From Promethearchaeota archaeon (GTDB lineage Archaea > Asgardarchaeota > Lokiarchaeia > Sigynarchaeales > SOKP01), in NCBI GenBank assembly GCA_013375495.1, contig JABXKC010000018.1, positions 1-64,000 on the forward strand: a stretch of DNA of 64,000 nt, in the 5' to 3' direction. The translations under genes and the position numbers were made by a program. Positions 17,578-24,953 of the stretch are shown here, one piece after another (position 1 is the stretch's first letter; every line of letters starts with the position of its first letter). The notes below the pieces were generated by a model that had not been told where the DNA came from, searched no databases, and saw nothing but the letters and a program-made list of their open reading frames with translations.

Positions 17578-18084
17578 ATGATGAGCAAAAACGAACAAAT
17601 AAGATTATTAAAAGAAAGAAGAAGTATACGAAGATACGATTCCCGCCCTATAGAAGACGCTATTCTTACTCAAATATTTGAGATCACTGGTTGGTGCTGG
17701 AGTGCTGTAAATCGACAACCTTGGAAATTTTACGTAATTCGAAATAAAGAACTTATTTCTAAAGTGGCTAAGGAATGTACGACTGGAACATTTGCAGCTG
17801 AAGCACCGGTATTAGTAGCACTTGTAGGCGATGTTGATGCACAACCAAATTGGTATATTCACGATTTAAGTTTTGTTTCATTGCAAATGGCTTTAGCTGC
17901 TTGGACTTTTGGTGTTGGAACCTGCTTTATCGGAAATATTAATAGAGATAAAGTAAAGGAGCTATTAAATCTTAAAAAACGCGACTATTTATTAACCGTT
18001 CTTCCATTAGGATATCCTTTTGGGGGGATTCCTGAGCCAAGACCTCGGAAATCCTTAGATAAAATTGTCAAATATATCGATTAA
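17578..18084 (+). CDS. Nitroreductase family protein
   Basis: 168 residues; two adjacent ATG codons at 17578 and 17581. Family motifs are the FMN-binding LKERRSIRRYDSRPI at the N-terminus, the SAVNRQPWKFYVI segment (normally S..N.QPW.F), and GVGTCFIGNINRD plus LPLGYP near the C-terminus. At this length it is a short single-domain nitroreductase that would work as a dimer with FMN and NAD(P)H. The physiological substrate is not evident. Confidence 0.9.
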   Translation: MMSKNEQIRLLKERRSIRRYDSRPIEDAILTQIFEITGWCWSAVNRQPWKFYVIRNKELISKVAKECTTGTFAAEAPVLVALVGDVDAQPNWYIHDLSFVSLQMALAAWTFGVGTCFIGNINRDKVKELLNLKKRDYLLTVLPLGYPFGGIPEPRPRKSLDKIVKYID

Positions 18085-18144
18085 CCCATAAACTGATCCT
18101 AATATATAATTTTTTCCCTTTCAGAAGGATATATTAAATCTACA

Positions 18145-18267
18145 ATGGAATTCGTGAATACTCTCAAAAATTTAGGTTATATTAAAAAGAACCTCAGAAT
18201 TGACGATATTTTCGATCTTACATTCGGACAAGAAGTACATCCTGAACCGGAACACTATTCTAAATAA
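18145..18267 (+). pseudogene. Possible C-terminal remnant of an ABC transporter substrate-binding protein
   Basis: A 40-codon frame that lies only 60 bases after the nitroreductase stop; the frame is also open upstream to about 18103. The encoded pattern (EFVNTLKNLGYIKKNLRI, then DDIFDLTF) resembles the last helix and tail of NMT1/SsuA/ThiY-type periplasmic binding proteins, which end in a Gly-Tyr/Leu-Ile-x-Lys...Asp-x-Phe-Asp pattern. No permease or ATPase gene is nearby. It could equally be a real small protein. Confidence 0.3.
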
Positions 18268-18286
18268 GAGATATAAAAAAAATTAA

Positions 18287-19162
18287 TTAGTTATTATTTC
18301 TTCTCCATATTAACGATGAGATTAAGCCGATAGAGACTAATAGCACCGGATAAACAATTACTTCTAGTAAAGCAGGATTAGCATTATACCCAAATAGAGC
18401 TTTTAACAATGCTCCGATAATTTCTAAAAATTCAGGAGTTGCTGGATTCCCATCGGGAAAGCTTTCTGGCAAAATGTGTTTAATATTCCATACTTCATCA
18501 ATAATCGGGGAGATTATTCCCGCTTCAATAAATTCGTGAATTCCATATGTAATTAATCCTGCGGCGAAAAGTACTAGCATTATATTAGTTATTTTGAAAA
18601 AGGTCCTTAAATTTATCGATTTTATACCATAGAAAATTAAAAGTCCTACTAGAATTGATATTGCTAACCCGATAATTGAACCTAATATGACGCTAAATTG
18701 ATTTAAAGAACTTATTGATGTAGCACCTGTTGTTAACAAAACTAATTCGATCCCTTCTCTAATTATAATGATGAATGTGGTAATCGAAATCGAAAACACT
18801 TTTTGAGTCTTGATTGAATTTTCTACTCTACCTTCGAGATTTTGTTTCATTTTTGGACCTTCCTTGCTAACCCATAACACTAATGTTAAAATGAAAATTC
18901 CTGATATGATAAATGTTGTTCCCTCAAATATCTCTTCAAGGATACCAGTAAATCCACCAAATGCCATTGAGAATATTATAGCGAACGCTACACTCACGAT
19001 TATTGCTAAAAAAATCCCTATATACACATACTTATAATAAATCTTTTGGTTAGTCTTCCTTAAGTATAACAATATTATTACAACGACTAACACTGCTTCT
19101 AATCCTTCTCTTAACGCTAAAAATAATGGGATTGATAAGTCAAGTATCAATTGATTAATCAT
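18287..19162 (-). CDS. FTR1-family iron permease
   Basis: 291 residues with about seven membrane segments. Both REGxE motifs that bind iron during transport are present: LREGLEAVLVV in the first segment and IIREGIELVLL in the fourth. This is the FTR1/EfeU permease. EfeO/EfeB partners are not encoded nearby, so it may work with an unlinked oxidase or carry ferrous iron alone. A DtxR-like inverted repeat lies in its promoter at 19235-19248. A long C-terminal external loop precedes the last segment. Confidence 0.9.
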   Translation of the reverse strand: MINQLILDLSIPLFLALREGLEAVLVVVIILLYLRKTNQKIYYKYVYIGIFLAIIVSVAFAIIFSMAFGGFTGILEEIFEGTTFIISGIFILTLVLWVSKEGPKMKQNLEGRVENSIKTQKVFSISITTFIIIIREGIELVLLTTGATSISSLNQFSVILGSIIGLAISILVGLLIFYGIKSINLRTFFKITNIMLVLFAAGLITYGIHEFIEAGIISPIIDEVWNIKHILPESFPDGNPATPEFLEIIGALLKALFGYNANPALLEVIVYPVLLVSIGLISSLIWRRNNN

Positions 19163-19234
19163 TATATAATCACCATACTTTGTGTTTTAATGTATGTTTC
19201 CTATGATTATAAAAATAGATTTAAGATTTAAATA

Positions 19235-19248
19235 TTAGGCTTATCTAA
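19235..19248 (-). promoter_or_regulatory. Candidate metal-regulator (DtxR/MDR1-like) box upstream of FTR1
   Basis: TTAGGCTTATCTAA has TTAG/CTAA ends and a partial match to the DtxR/IdeR consensus (TTAGG...CTAA). On the minus strand it abuts a TATA-like ATATTTAAAT, where a repressor would block TBP/TFB. Regulation by iron is inferred from the site and the gene. Confidence 0.35.
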
Positions 19249-19260
19249 TATAATAAAAGA

Positions 19261-19281
19261 AATCTTACTTGACATAAGATT
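19261..19281. repeat. Inverted repeat AATCTTA/TAAGATT
   Basis: Perfect 7-base arms (19261-19267 and 19275-19281) with a 7-base spacer. A related TTAAGATTT half-site recurs at about 19220 and 19296. It may be a second operator in the iron-permease promoter region, or chance in AT-rich DNA. Confidence 0.3.
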
Positions 19282-19422
19282 TTTCTTTTAAATCGTTAAG
19301 ATTTATGAAAAAAAAGTGATATTTTAATAATTTGCTAAGAGATATTTATAAGACTTAAATTCTTATGAGTTTATCGTTTATTTACACCTTTTATCTAAAA
19401 TTAATTCCTTTCAATAAAAATA

Positions 19423-19438
19423 ACTTTACAGGTAAAGT
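19423..19438. repeat. 16-base palindrome ACTTTAC-AG-GTAAAGT
   Basis: Perfect 7-base arms with a 2-base centre, 78 bases before the ATG at 19516. Its tight spacing and promoter position make it a possible operator for the membrane protein gene. Confidence 0.35.
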
Positions 19439-19515
19439 AACTAATTTATTTACTTCATTAACATAATTACACACACAATATAACTCATAAAAACAAATTA
19501 TATGGTGGTAAATAA

Positions 19516-20340
19516 ATGAATAAAACTAATTTGATCAAATGTATCCTCGCAGTTACTGTTGGTCTCTTCATGCTCATAGTCGCACCTATTCTAGTGCAGA
19601 TCTCTCTGGAGCCTCTCTTAGTCGCGCTTCAAGCTGCAGGACCTCAGTTTAGTAGTGGAATTACACTTTTCTCCTTATTTTATCCTTTGTGGCGGGCTAT
19701 AGGATATGTGACGGGAATTGTTCTTTTAACAATTGTCCCATCAATCTATAAAGGTAAGGAATGGACTATGAAAGTGGAATTAACTGTTTATGCCGTGCCA
19801 TCTGTAAGTGGAATGTTTATGTTTCTCCCTTACATAAGTTTCGTAGGGGGTTTTCCGATTCCTATGATAATCTCATTTGTTGGATTGCTGGGTTTCTGGA
19901 GCGTATTACTATTTCATAAACACGATAGTCTTCTTGAAAAAATAGTGAACCTAATTACATATACATTTATCGGCATGTTGGCTACACATGCGTTTATTAT
20001 AGGTATTGGAGCACAAAGAATGTTGCTTACAAGACCTGGCCAACCCGGGTTCGCGGGTTTAGAATGGTGGATTTTATCTCTTTCCGGTGAGGTGAATTGG
20101 ATTGCAGTTCTTATGCTTTTTGGTTCCATCCCTCTGATGGCAGAGCGTAAGGAGAATGGATGGTGGCTAGCATTAGTTGCGTCATTAACTATTATAACCA
20201 TCAACATTCCAACACAGATTATTCGAACGAAAACACTAGATTATCTGATTGGAGCACTACTTGCTGCCTGTTTATTAGCACTTCTACTGATTTTCAAAGA
20301 CCGCTTGATAAGTAAGAATCAAATTAACTCAAGAGATTAA
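19516..20340 (+). CDS. Multi-pass membrane protein of unknown function
   Basis: 274 residues with about seven or eight membrane segments, starting with an N-terminal segment (LAVTVGLFMLIVAPILVQIS). Loops are short; one reads YKGKEWTMKVE after the second segment, resembling GKKEW in the protein at 8155. GGTGG lies 8 bases before the ATG as ribosome-binding site. The C-terminus is Lys/Arg-rich and probably cytoplasmic. No transport motif is recognised. The next gene encodes DsrE, but a 14-base T-run separates them. Confidence 0.72.
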   Translation: MNKTNLIKCILAVTVGLFMLIVAPILVQISLEPLLVALQAAGPQFSSGITLFSLFYPLWRAIGYVTGIVLLTIVPSIYKGKEWTMKVELTVYAVPSVSGMFMFLPYISFVGGFPIPMIISFVGLLGFWSVLLFHKHDSLLEKIVNLITYTFIGMLATHAFIIGIGAQRMLLTRPGQPGFAGLEWWILSLSGEVNWIAVLMLFGSIPLMAERKENGWWLALVASLTIITINIPTQIIRTKTLDYLIGALLAACLLALLLIFKDRLISKNQINSRD

Positions 20341-20345
20341 AATTC

Positions 20346-20359
20346 TTTTTTTTTTTTTC
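20346..20359 (+). terminator. T-run after the 19516 gene
   Basis: Fourteen T residues followed by six C, immediately after the stop codon: the longest T-run in the window and a good intrinsic terminator separating the membrane gene from the DsrEFH operon. Confidence 0.5.
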
Positions 20360-20370
20360 CCCCCTATTTT

Positions 20371-20392
20371 TAATGCAAATATTAGCATTAAC
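20371..20392. repeat. Inverted repeat TTAATGC/GCATTAA before dsrE
   Basis: Perfect 7-base arms (20371-20377, 20386-20392) with an 8-base spacer, upstream of an AT-rich TATA-like stretch and 32 bases before the first gene of the sulfur-relay operon. Candidate operator. Confidence 0.3.
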
Positions 20393-20423
20393 TATTTATT
20401 TAAAAAAAATTTATTTTGTTAAT

Positions 20424-20792
20424 ATGGTTGTGTTTACCTTTGTTGTATGCGCTGAACCTTATAAATTCGAAGCGTTAGATACGATGCTTAACCTAGGACA
20501 GGCAATCCTAAAGAAGGGTCATAAAATATTGGGTATTTTTTTTTATGGAAGCGGTGTGTATAGCGCGAAACGGGAGTTAAATATTAGCTCATCAATGAGA
20601 GATTTACCTAAACGGCTCGAAACTTTTGTTAACGAGAATGATATGTATCTATCTGCTTGTAGCACGTGGATAAACTTTACTGGCTTAAAACTTGAGGAGT
20701 TAATCGAAAGTGCTTCTCAAGTAGGTTTAGGAGGATTATCAGAGTGGATGGCAGAATCAGATAGAGTAATAGTATTTGGTCCTGGAGGATGA
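20424..20792 (+). CDS. dsrE: DsrE-like sulfur-relay protein
   Basis: 122 residues from ATG 20424. DsrE/TusD fold: N-terminal strand VVFTFVVCAEPY, helix with Ala/Leu, GIFFYGSGVYSAKRE loop, and Cys79 in the YLSACSTW segment, the position of the persulfide-carrying cysteine of DsrE/TusD. The C-terminus ends with VIVFGPGG. It is the first of three same-strand genes (DsrE, DsrF, DsrH) with 4- and 17-base gaps. The complex passes sulfur to TusE/DsrC or to tRNA thiolation; no dsrAB or dsrC lies here, so the acceptor is unknown. Confidence 0.85.
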   Translation: MVVFTFVVCAEPYKFEALDTMLNLGQAILKKGHKILGIFFYGSGVYSAKRELNISSSMRDLPKRLETFVNENDMYLSACSTWINFTGLKLEELIESASQVGLGGLSEWMAESDRVIVFGPGG

Positions 20793-20796
20793 TTAT

Positions 20797-21165
20797 ATGG
20801 TTAAATCAGTAGTAATTTTATGCGAAGATTCTCCCATTGGCAAGAATTCCGCTGTCGAAGCGATCCGCATGGGTGCGGGAATTACGGCAGTAGGAGATCT
20901 AGATGAGTGTAAAATAATCTTTATGGGTGATTCAGTTTACTTCTTATCCAAGAATTTTGACCCCGAAAAGGTCAATAGAGAAGCCCCTTCGAATATTTTG
21001 AGGTTGATGGAACTTTCTGATATAGAAATTTATGCTCTAGACTCAGCTTTAGAAATTGCTGGCATAAAAGACGCGGACTTAATAGAATATGAAAACATAA
21101 AAGTAGCAAGTATGCAAGACATTTCAAAATTTATACTAGAAGCAGATGTAACCTATAGGTATTGA
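20797..21165 (+). CDS. dsrF: DsrF-like sulfur-relay protein
   Basis: 122 residues from ATG 20797 with GGAGG ten bases upstream; a TTG at 20776 is in frame but less likely. It has the DsrF/TusC pattern: KSVVILCEDSPIGKNSAVEAIRMG at the N-terminus (the loop with Pro-Gly/Ser-x-Ala-x-Glu-Ala-x-Arg), then ECKIIFMGDSVYFL, and a strand EIYALDSAL. TusC subunits are usually non-catalytic and structural. It sits between the E and H genes. Confidence 0.85.
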   Translation: MVKSVVILCEDSPIGKNSAVEAIRMGAGITAVGDLDECKIIFMGDSVYFLSKNFDPEKVNREAPSNILRLMELSDIEIYALDSALEIAGIKDADLIEYENIKVASMQDISKFILEADVTYRY

Positions 21166-21182
21166 TACGAGAGGATATTATA

Positions 21183-21524
21183 ATGGAAAATAAGAAAGAT
21201 ATTGTATATTTATACGGATTCAGCACTAGAAAACAGATGTATATAGACAACTTGTTAGGTATTGTAAGTGAACAGATTGAAAATGAAATTAGTATCGCAA
21301 TCGTTCTAATTCACGATGGGGTAATTGGAACATCACAAAGTGGTACAATCCCAAGCTTATTAGATAAATTGTTAAACCTCTCAGTATCGGTATTTGCACT
21401 ATTACCCGATCTATTAGCGCGAGGAATTGAATCAAATACGGTCGATCCAAGGATAAAATGCATCGACTATGACGAACTTGTGGATCTATTAGCACAGATT
21501 CCCAAAGTTGCTTCTTGGATGTAA
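21183..21524 (+). CDS. dsrH: DsrH-like sulfur-relay protein
   Basis: 113 residues from ATG 21183 with GAGAGG upstream; the frame extends to a TTG at 21162 overlapping the previous stop. The TusB/DsrH pattern is short strands DIVYLYGFST, AIVLIHDGVIGT and VFALLPDLLARG, with Cys93 (RIKCIDYDELVDLL) near the C-terminus where DsrH can carry an active-site cysteine. With the two upstream genes it completes a DsrEFH/TusBCD-type heterohexamer. Confidence 0.8.
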   Translation: MENKKDIVYLYGFSTRKQMYIDNLLGIVSEQIENEISIAIVLIHDGVIGTSQSGTIPSLLDKLLNLSVSVFALLPDLLARGIESNTVDPRIKCIDYDELVDLLAQIPKVASWM

Positions 21525-21613
21525 TACTAAATTCGAGATCTATCACCTTTTTATTATTAGTTTTCTAATTATTCATTAGTTATTCTATATGAAATCTGAA
21601 TTGTGAGGAAAAA

Positions 21614-22399
21614 TTGGAGATTATAGATTTAGAAGAAAAATACAACAATCTTTATTTTATGTGCTTAGAAGATTGGAGCGCTGAAATGAAAGAAGCTGGT
21701 AACCATAAAGAGAGTTGGTATAATAAGATGAAAAATGAAGGTCTTGGCGTAAAATTGGCATTAAATAAAAAAGAAGAAGTGGTAGGGATGATACAATACA
21801 TTCCTATCGAGCATTCTTTTGCCGATGGAGAAGATCTATACTATATCAATTGTGTATGGGTACACGGCTACGATGAGGGGGTTGGGAACTTTCAGAAAAA
21901 AGGAATAGGTAAAAAGCTGATAAAAGCTGCTGAGGAAGACGTCAGAAAAAGAAACGCTAAAGGAATGGTAGCATGGGGTGTTTCTTTACCTTTTTGGATG
22001 AAAGCTTCTTGGTTCAAAAAACAAGGATATCTAAAAGTCGATAAGCAAAGTATGGCAGTCTTACTATGGAAACCTTTTTCTGACGATGCTATTGCACCTA
22101 AATGGATAAAACAGAAAAAAAAACCCCAAAAAATACCCGGAAAAGTATCGGTAACATCATTTTTAAATGGGTGGTGTCCTGCTCAGAATATTGTATTTGA
22201 AAGAGCAAAAAGAGCAGCTTCAGAATTTGGAGATAAAGTAGTTTTTACAGAAATAGATACGTTTAATAGGGATGTATTTTCAGAATGGGGTATTGCTGAT
22301 GCTCTTTTTATCGATGGGAAGGAAGTTAGAACTGGACCTCCCCCCTCATACGAAGATATTAAGAACAAAATAGCTAAACGAGTCAAGAAATTGAAATAA
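21614..22399 (+). CDS. GNAT acetyltransferase with YoaP-like C-terminal domain
   Basis: 261 residues from TTG 21614, preceded by GAGG. Residues about 50-150 are a GNAT domain with the acetyl-CoA loop Q/R-x-x-G-x-G/A (QKKGIGKKLIKAAEEDV). The C-terminal third (about 185-260) has a thioredoxin-like strand VSVTSFLNGWCPAQN with one cysteine and TGPPPSYEDIKNKI, matching the YoaP-like domain. Such proteins occur widely in archaea and firmicutes; the acetyl acceptor is unknown. Confidence 0.85.
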   Translation: MEIIDLEEKYNNLYFMCLEDWSAEMKEAGNHKESWYNKMKNEGLGVKLALNKKEEVVGMIQYIPIEHSFADGEDLYYINCVWVHGYDEGVGNFQKKGIGKKLIKAAEEDVRKRNAKGMVAWGVSLPFWMKASWFKKQGYLKVDKQSMAVLLWKPFSDDAIAPKWIKQKKKPQKIPGKVSVTSFLNGWCPAQNIVFERAKRAASEFGDKVVFTEIDTFNRDVFSEWGIADALFIDGKEVRTGPPPSYEDIKNKIAKRVKKLK

Positions 22400-22515
22400 T
22401 TAAACAGCTGTTTGTTAGTTATAATTGAGAAGATTAAATTAGTATAATCAATAAATAATAAATAAATATTTCAAGAAATTCTAAGAAATAATATAAATGA
22501 AAATGAGGTTTTATT

Positions 22516-22917
22516 ATGTTATTTGAGATCTTTAACGAAGATTGGGCTCAAACTTTTGGCACCCTTGAAGACATCATGTGGTTCCTGATCTTATACCTGA
22601 TCTTTCTAATAGTCATGGCGATCTTTCTTAAAATCGCTTTGAGTTTCTTCAGTAGTGCGAGACACACGGAGTTTGGATCAGTATTTTTAACTTCTTTCGT
22701 AATTACCGTCATTTATGCCATAACGTTTTTGTTCATAGGTAATTGGGTGGCATGGGTAATCGTTTTAATTGTGGCGTGGTTGATTATAAGTGCCCGTCAT
22801 CACACAGGAATCTTTGGCGCAATAGCAGTAACAATTGTGGCTTTTATACTCTATGTTATCGTAGCTATATTGCTCGAGTTATTATTAGGTGTAGACTTAA
22901 TAACTCTACCCTTTTAA
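22516..22917 (+). CDS. Small four-TM membrane protein
   Basis: 133 residues. Four hydrophobic segments (about 20-43, 53-73, 75-92, 96-124), with a short cytoplasmic-looking loop SSARHTEFGS and another with ARHHTG. Most charge lies in these loops. GAGG is 8 bases upstream of the ATG. No family is recognised. It may be part of a membrane complex; neighbours give no clue. Confidence 0.65.
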   Translation: MLFEIFNEDWAQTFGTLEDIMWFLILYLIFLIVMAIFLKIALSFFSSARHTEFGSVFLTSFVITVIYAITFLFIGNWVAWVIVLIVAWLIISARHHTGIFGAIAVTIVAFILYVIVAILLELLLGVDLITLPF

Positions 22918-22954
22918 ATTCTTTTTTTCTTTTATAGAGAGAAAATCAATAAAA

Positions 22955-23401
22955 TTAACAAAGTTCTCCATTTTTTTCATAGCAATCGAAAATACTATCA
23001 ATGTTATCAATGTAATCAGACATAGAATTGTACCAGCTGTCAAGAAGCTCACGAAGTTGCTGTTTAATCATGTCTAAATTTTTTGCCCCGTATACATATA
23101 AATATCCACGTTTATTTGTTTCTCCTTTACCATATTTTTCGCTGTAGGCTTTTAATGATATTGAATTCTTTTCAATAACACCAAGCTCATTAAGTTTTAT
23201 AAGAGCTCTTTGAATTGAGCTTCGATCTTTATCAAATATTTTAGTTAATTTCACAGTAGTTACATCATTGTGGTTCAGTATATATGAAAAAACGTTCGAC
23301 TCTATAACATTAAGTCCTAATATACATTTTAATAGCTTTCCGCTTTTGAATACATTATTCTCTTCTACCATATCTTTTAGTTGTTTTGATATACTTTCCA
23401 A
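22955..23401 (-). CDS. TrmB/MarR-like winged-helix regulator
   Basis: 148 residues. Residues about 35-85 form a winged helix: SNVFSYILNHNDVTTVKLTK then FDKDRSSIQRALIKLNELGVI (recognition helix). A long C-terminal helix (about 108-142) probably dimerises. Cys27 and Cys139/148 could be redox-sensitive. It lies 47 bases downstream of thioredoxin in the same orientation, so it may be cotranscribed and may control the thioredoxin promoter, which has a strong inverted repeat. Confidence 0.78.
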   Translation of the reverse strand: MESISKQLKDMVEENNVFKSGKLLKCILGLNVIESNVFSYILNHNDVTTVKLTKIFDKDRSSIQRALIKLNELGVIEKNSISLKAYSEKYGKGETNKRGYLYVYGAKNLDMIKQQLRELLDSWYNSMSDYIDNIDSIFDCYEKNGELC

Positions 23402-23448
23402 AGATTTACACCAAATAATTATATATAAAATTAAAAATAAAAAATAAA

Positions 23449-23856
23449 TTAAGTAAACGATCTTAACTTTTCTAAGATTCTCCTTAAATACTCTTCATTT
23501 ACAGCGCCAACTACTTTATGTATAACTTTATCATTTTTAATAAACAGCGTCGTTGGAATTCCCGTTATTCTATACTCTTGAGCTATAGCACCGACTTCGT
23601 CTACATTTACCTTAACAAAGATAAATTCTTGGTAAAGTTCCTTTTGAAGCTTTTCAAACACGGGGGCAAACATCATGCATGGTGAGCACCATACTGCCCA
23701 GAAATCTATTATTAAAATCTTGTCTGAGAAATCAGATTTAAGTTGCTTAAATTCTTCTGCCGAATGAATTTTCACTATTTCAGTTGGCATAGATTGGGTT
23801 TTTAACAGCATTTCAGCTTTTTTTAGCCGAATTTTATTCAAGTCGTTTTCAGTCAT
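23449..23856 (-). CDS. Thioredoxin
   Basis: 135 residues from ATG 23856; the frame runs further upstream through the operator, so the internal ATG is preferred. The active site is WCSPC (Trp56, Cys57, Cys60) instead of the usual WCGPC. Other features are DFWAVWCSPC strand-helix, a cis-Pro at GIPTTLFIK and the C-terminal helix. An N-terminal 35-residue helical extension (LNKIRLKKAEMLLK) precedes the fold; such an extension is seen in other archaeal thioredoxins. It reduces protein disulfides with a thioredoxin reductase not encoded here. Confidence 0.92.
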   Translation of the reverse strand: MTENDLNKIRLKKAEMLLKTQSMPTEIVKIHSAEEFKQLKSDFSDKILIIDFWAVWCSPCMMFAPVFEKLQKELYQEFIFVKVNVDEVGAIAQEYRITGIPTTLFIKNDKVIHKVVGAVNEEYLRRILEKLRSFT

Positions 23857-23886
23857 TTTTCTTCCTTTTTTACATGTTTTAAAGTT

Positions 23887-23910
23887 GTGATAGTAATTCT
23901 GAACTATCAC
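23887..23910 (-). promoter_or_regulatory. Candidate operator in the thioredoxin promoter
   Basis: GTGATAGT (23887-23894) and ACTATCAC (23903-23910) are perfect 8-base arms with an 8-base spacer. Beyond them AAGTT and AACTT continue the symmetry after a 2-base AC insertion. A TATA-like TATTTAAAG (23943-23951, read on the minus strand) places transcription start just before the site, 31 bases upstream of the start codon. Confidence 0.5.
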
Positions 23911-24019
23911 ACAACTTTCATAATTATGAACATCTCACCTTCTATTTAAAGATCATGATTATAAAAAAAAAAGTTTAGTTTTGTATTCTTTTTGTTCTAA
24001 GAGGGTGTGTATGAACTTG

Positions 24020-24703
24020 CTATAGAATGATGAATGAATAAAATATTAGCCATCCTCCAATCATTATTTCAAATACAATTGACAATATACCAAAGATGGA
24101 TGATAAGGTTTCATAGACTTTAAAGTTAGGTTTTAAAAGTTTTGCCACATTAGCGAAGCCAATGGCAATACTAGCAGCAATTCCTAACCATCCAATAAAG
24201 GGGGGTGTCACTCCATAGGTAACTAACATGATTGAAATCGCGAGAGTACCAATAGCCCAACAGATCATTGCAAATGCGAATCTTGAGCTTTTTCTTTTGA
24301 GAGTGATACGATATGAATCAAATAACGAATCTTTTTTCGCACCACTAGTATCTGAGTATTTTTTTGCTAAATCGAGAAGTCCCCAGTAGTCCTTTTCATT
24401 ATAGACTTGAATTGAGCCTTCTGCTATTCGAAAGACCATCCAAACAATTCCCAATATTATGTTATAAGAACTAAAAGCAATAAACAACATTATAGGAAGA
24501 ATTATGACGCAAAAATGTTCAATAAGGGCAAACGCAATACTTAATTTAAACTTTTCTGGATTTTTGCTAAAATTTAGAAGCTTTGCATCTGATTCATAAT
24601 GCTTCGGTGTTGGTTCTAATATATAACCAAATATCGCCATCACAATTTGCAAAACCAAAATAAGCAGATAGAGAAAACCAGACAAGAAGATTTCGATATT
24701 CAA
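24020..24703 (-). CDS. DUF4386-like six-TM membrane protein
   Basis: 227 residues. About six membrane segments. The third carries the W-x-x-F-R-x-x-E (WMVFRIAEG) sequence and the fifth has PPFIGWLGIAASIA, both like DUF4386 family proteins, which are bacterial and archaeal membrane proteins without known function. The central loop (WGLLDLAKKYSD) matches the family's conserved helical loop. An 8-base inverted repeat lies about 60 bases upstream. Confidence 0.6.
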   Translation of the reverse strand: MNIEIFLSGFLYLLILVLQIVMAIFGYILEPTPKHYESDAKLLNFSKNPEKFKLSIAFALIEHFCVIILPIMLFIAFSSYNIILGIVWMVFRIAEGSIQVYNEKDYWGLLDLAKKYSDTSGAKKDSLFDSYRITLKRKSSRFAFAMICWAIGTLAISIMLVTYGVTPPFIGWLGIAASIAIGFANVAKLLKPNFKVYETLSSIFGILSIVFEIMIGGWLIFYSFIIL

Positions 24704-24761
24704 AATAAATCCACCATTTTTTTTCTACTCTACTTCATTTATTTACATTTTATTTTTTTCC

Positions 24762-24791
24762 TGTTCACTGCATATCCGAAAGAAGTGAACA
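24762..24791. repeat. Inverted repeat TGTTCACT/AGTGAACA
   Basis: Perfect 8-base arms (24762-24769, 24784-24791), 14-base spacer, between the DUF4386 gene and the longin-like gene. The arms are GC-richer than surroundings, making chance less likely. It could be an operator for the DUF4386 gene. Confidence 0.35.
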
Positions 24792-24953
24792 CGATTCTAT
24801 TATTTTTTTTAGTTTATAAATTTTGTAATTTAATGTTTTGTTTATTTTTGGTTTTCTTTGATTTCTCCTACTGTTTCATCTTGATATTTTATAAATACTT
24901 AAAAGAGTAAATTTCTTTTATCTTTTTATAATTATATTTCAATATAGTTCAAT

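Larger units (their letters stand above)
19163..19515. other. 353-base divergent intergenic region rich in short palindromes
   Basis: It separates the FTR1 gene (minus) and the 19516 membrane gene (plus). It contains the metal-box candidate at 19235-19248, AATCTTA...TAAGATT at 19261-19281, ATAAGA...TCTTAT at 19348-19366 and ACTTTAC-AG-GTAAAGT at 19423-19438. No gene or RNA is recognised. Confidence 0.5.
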
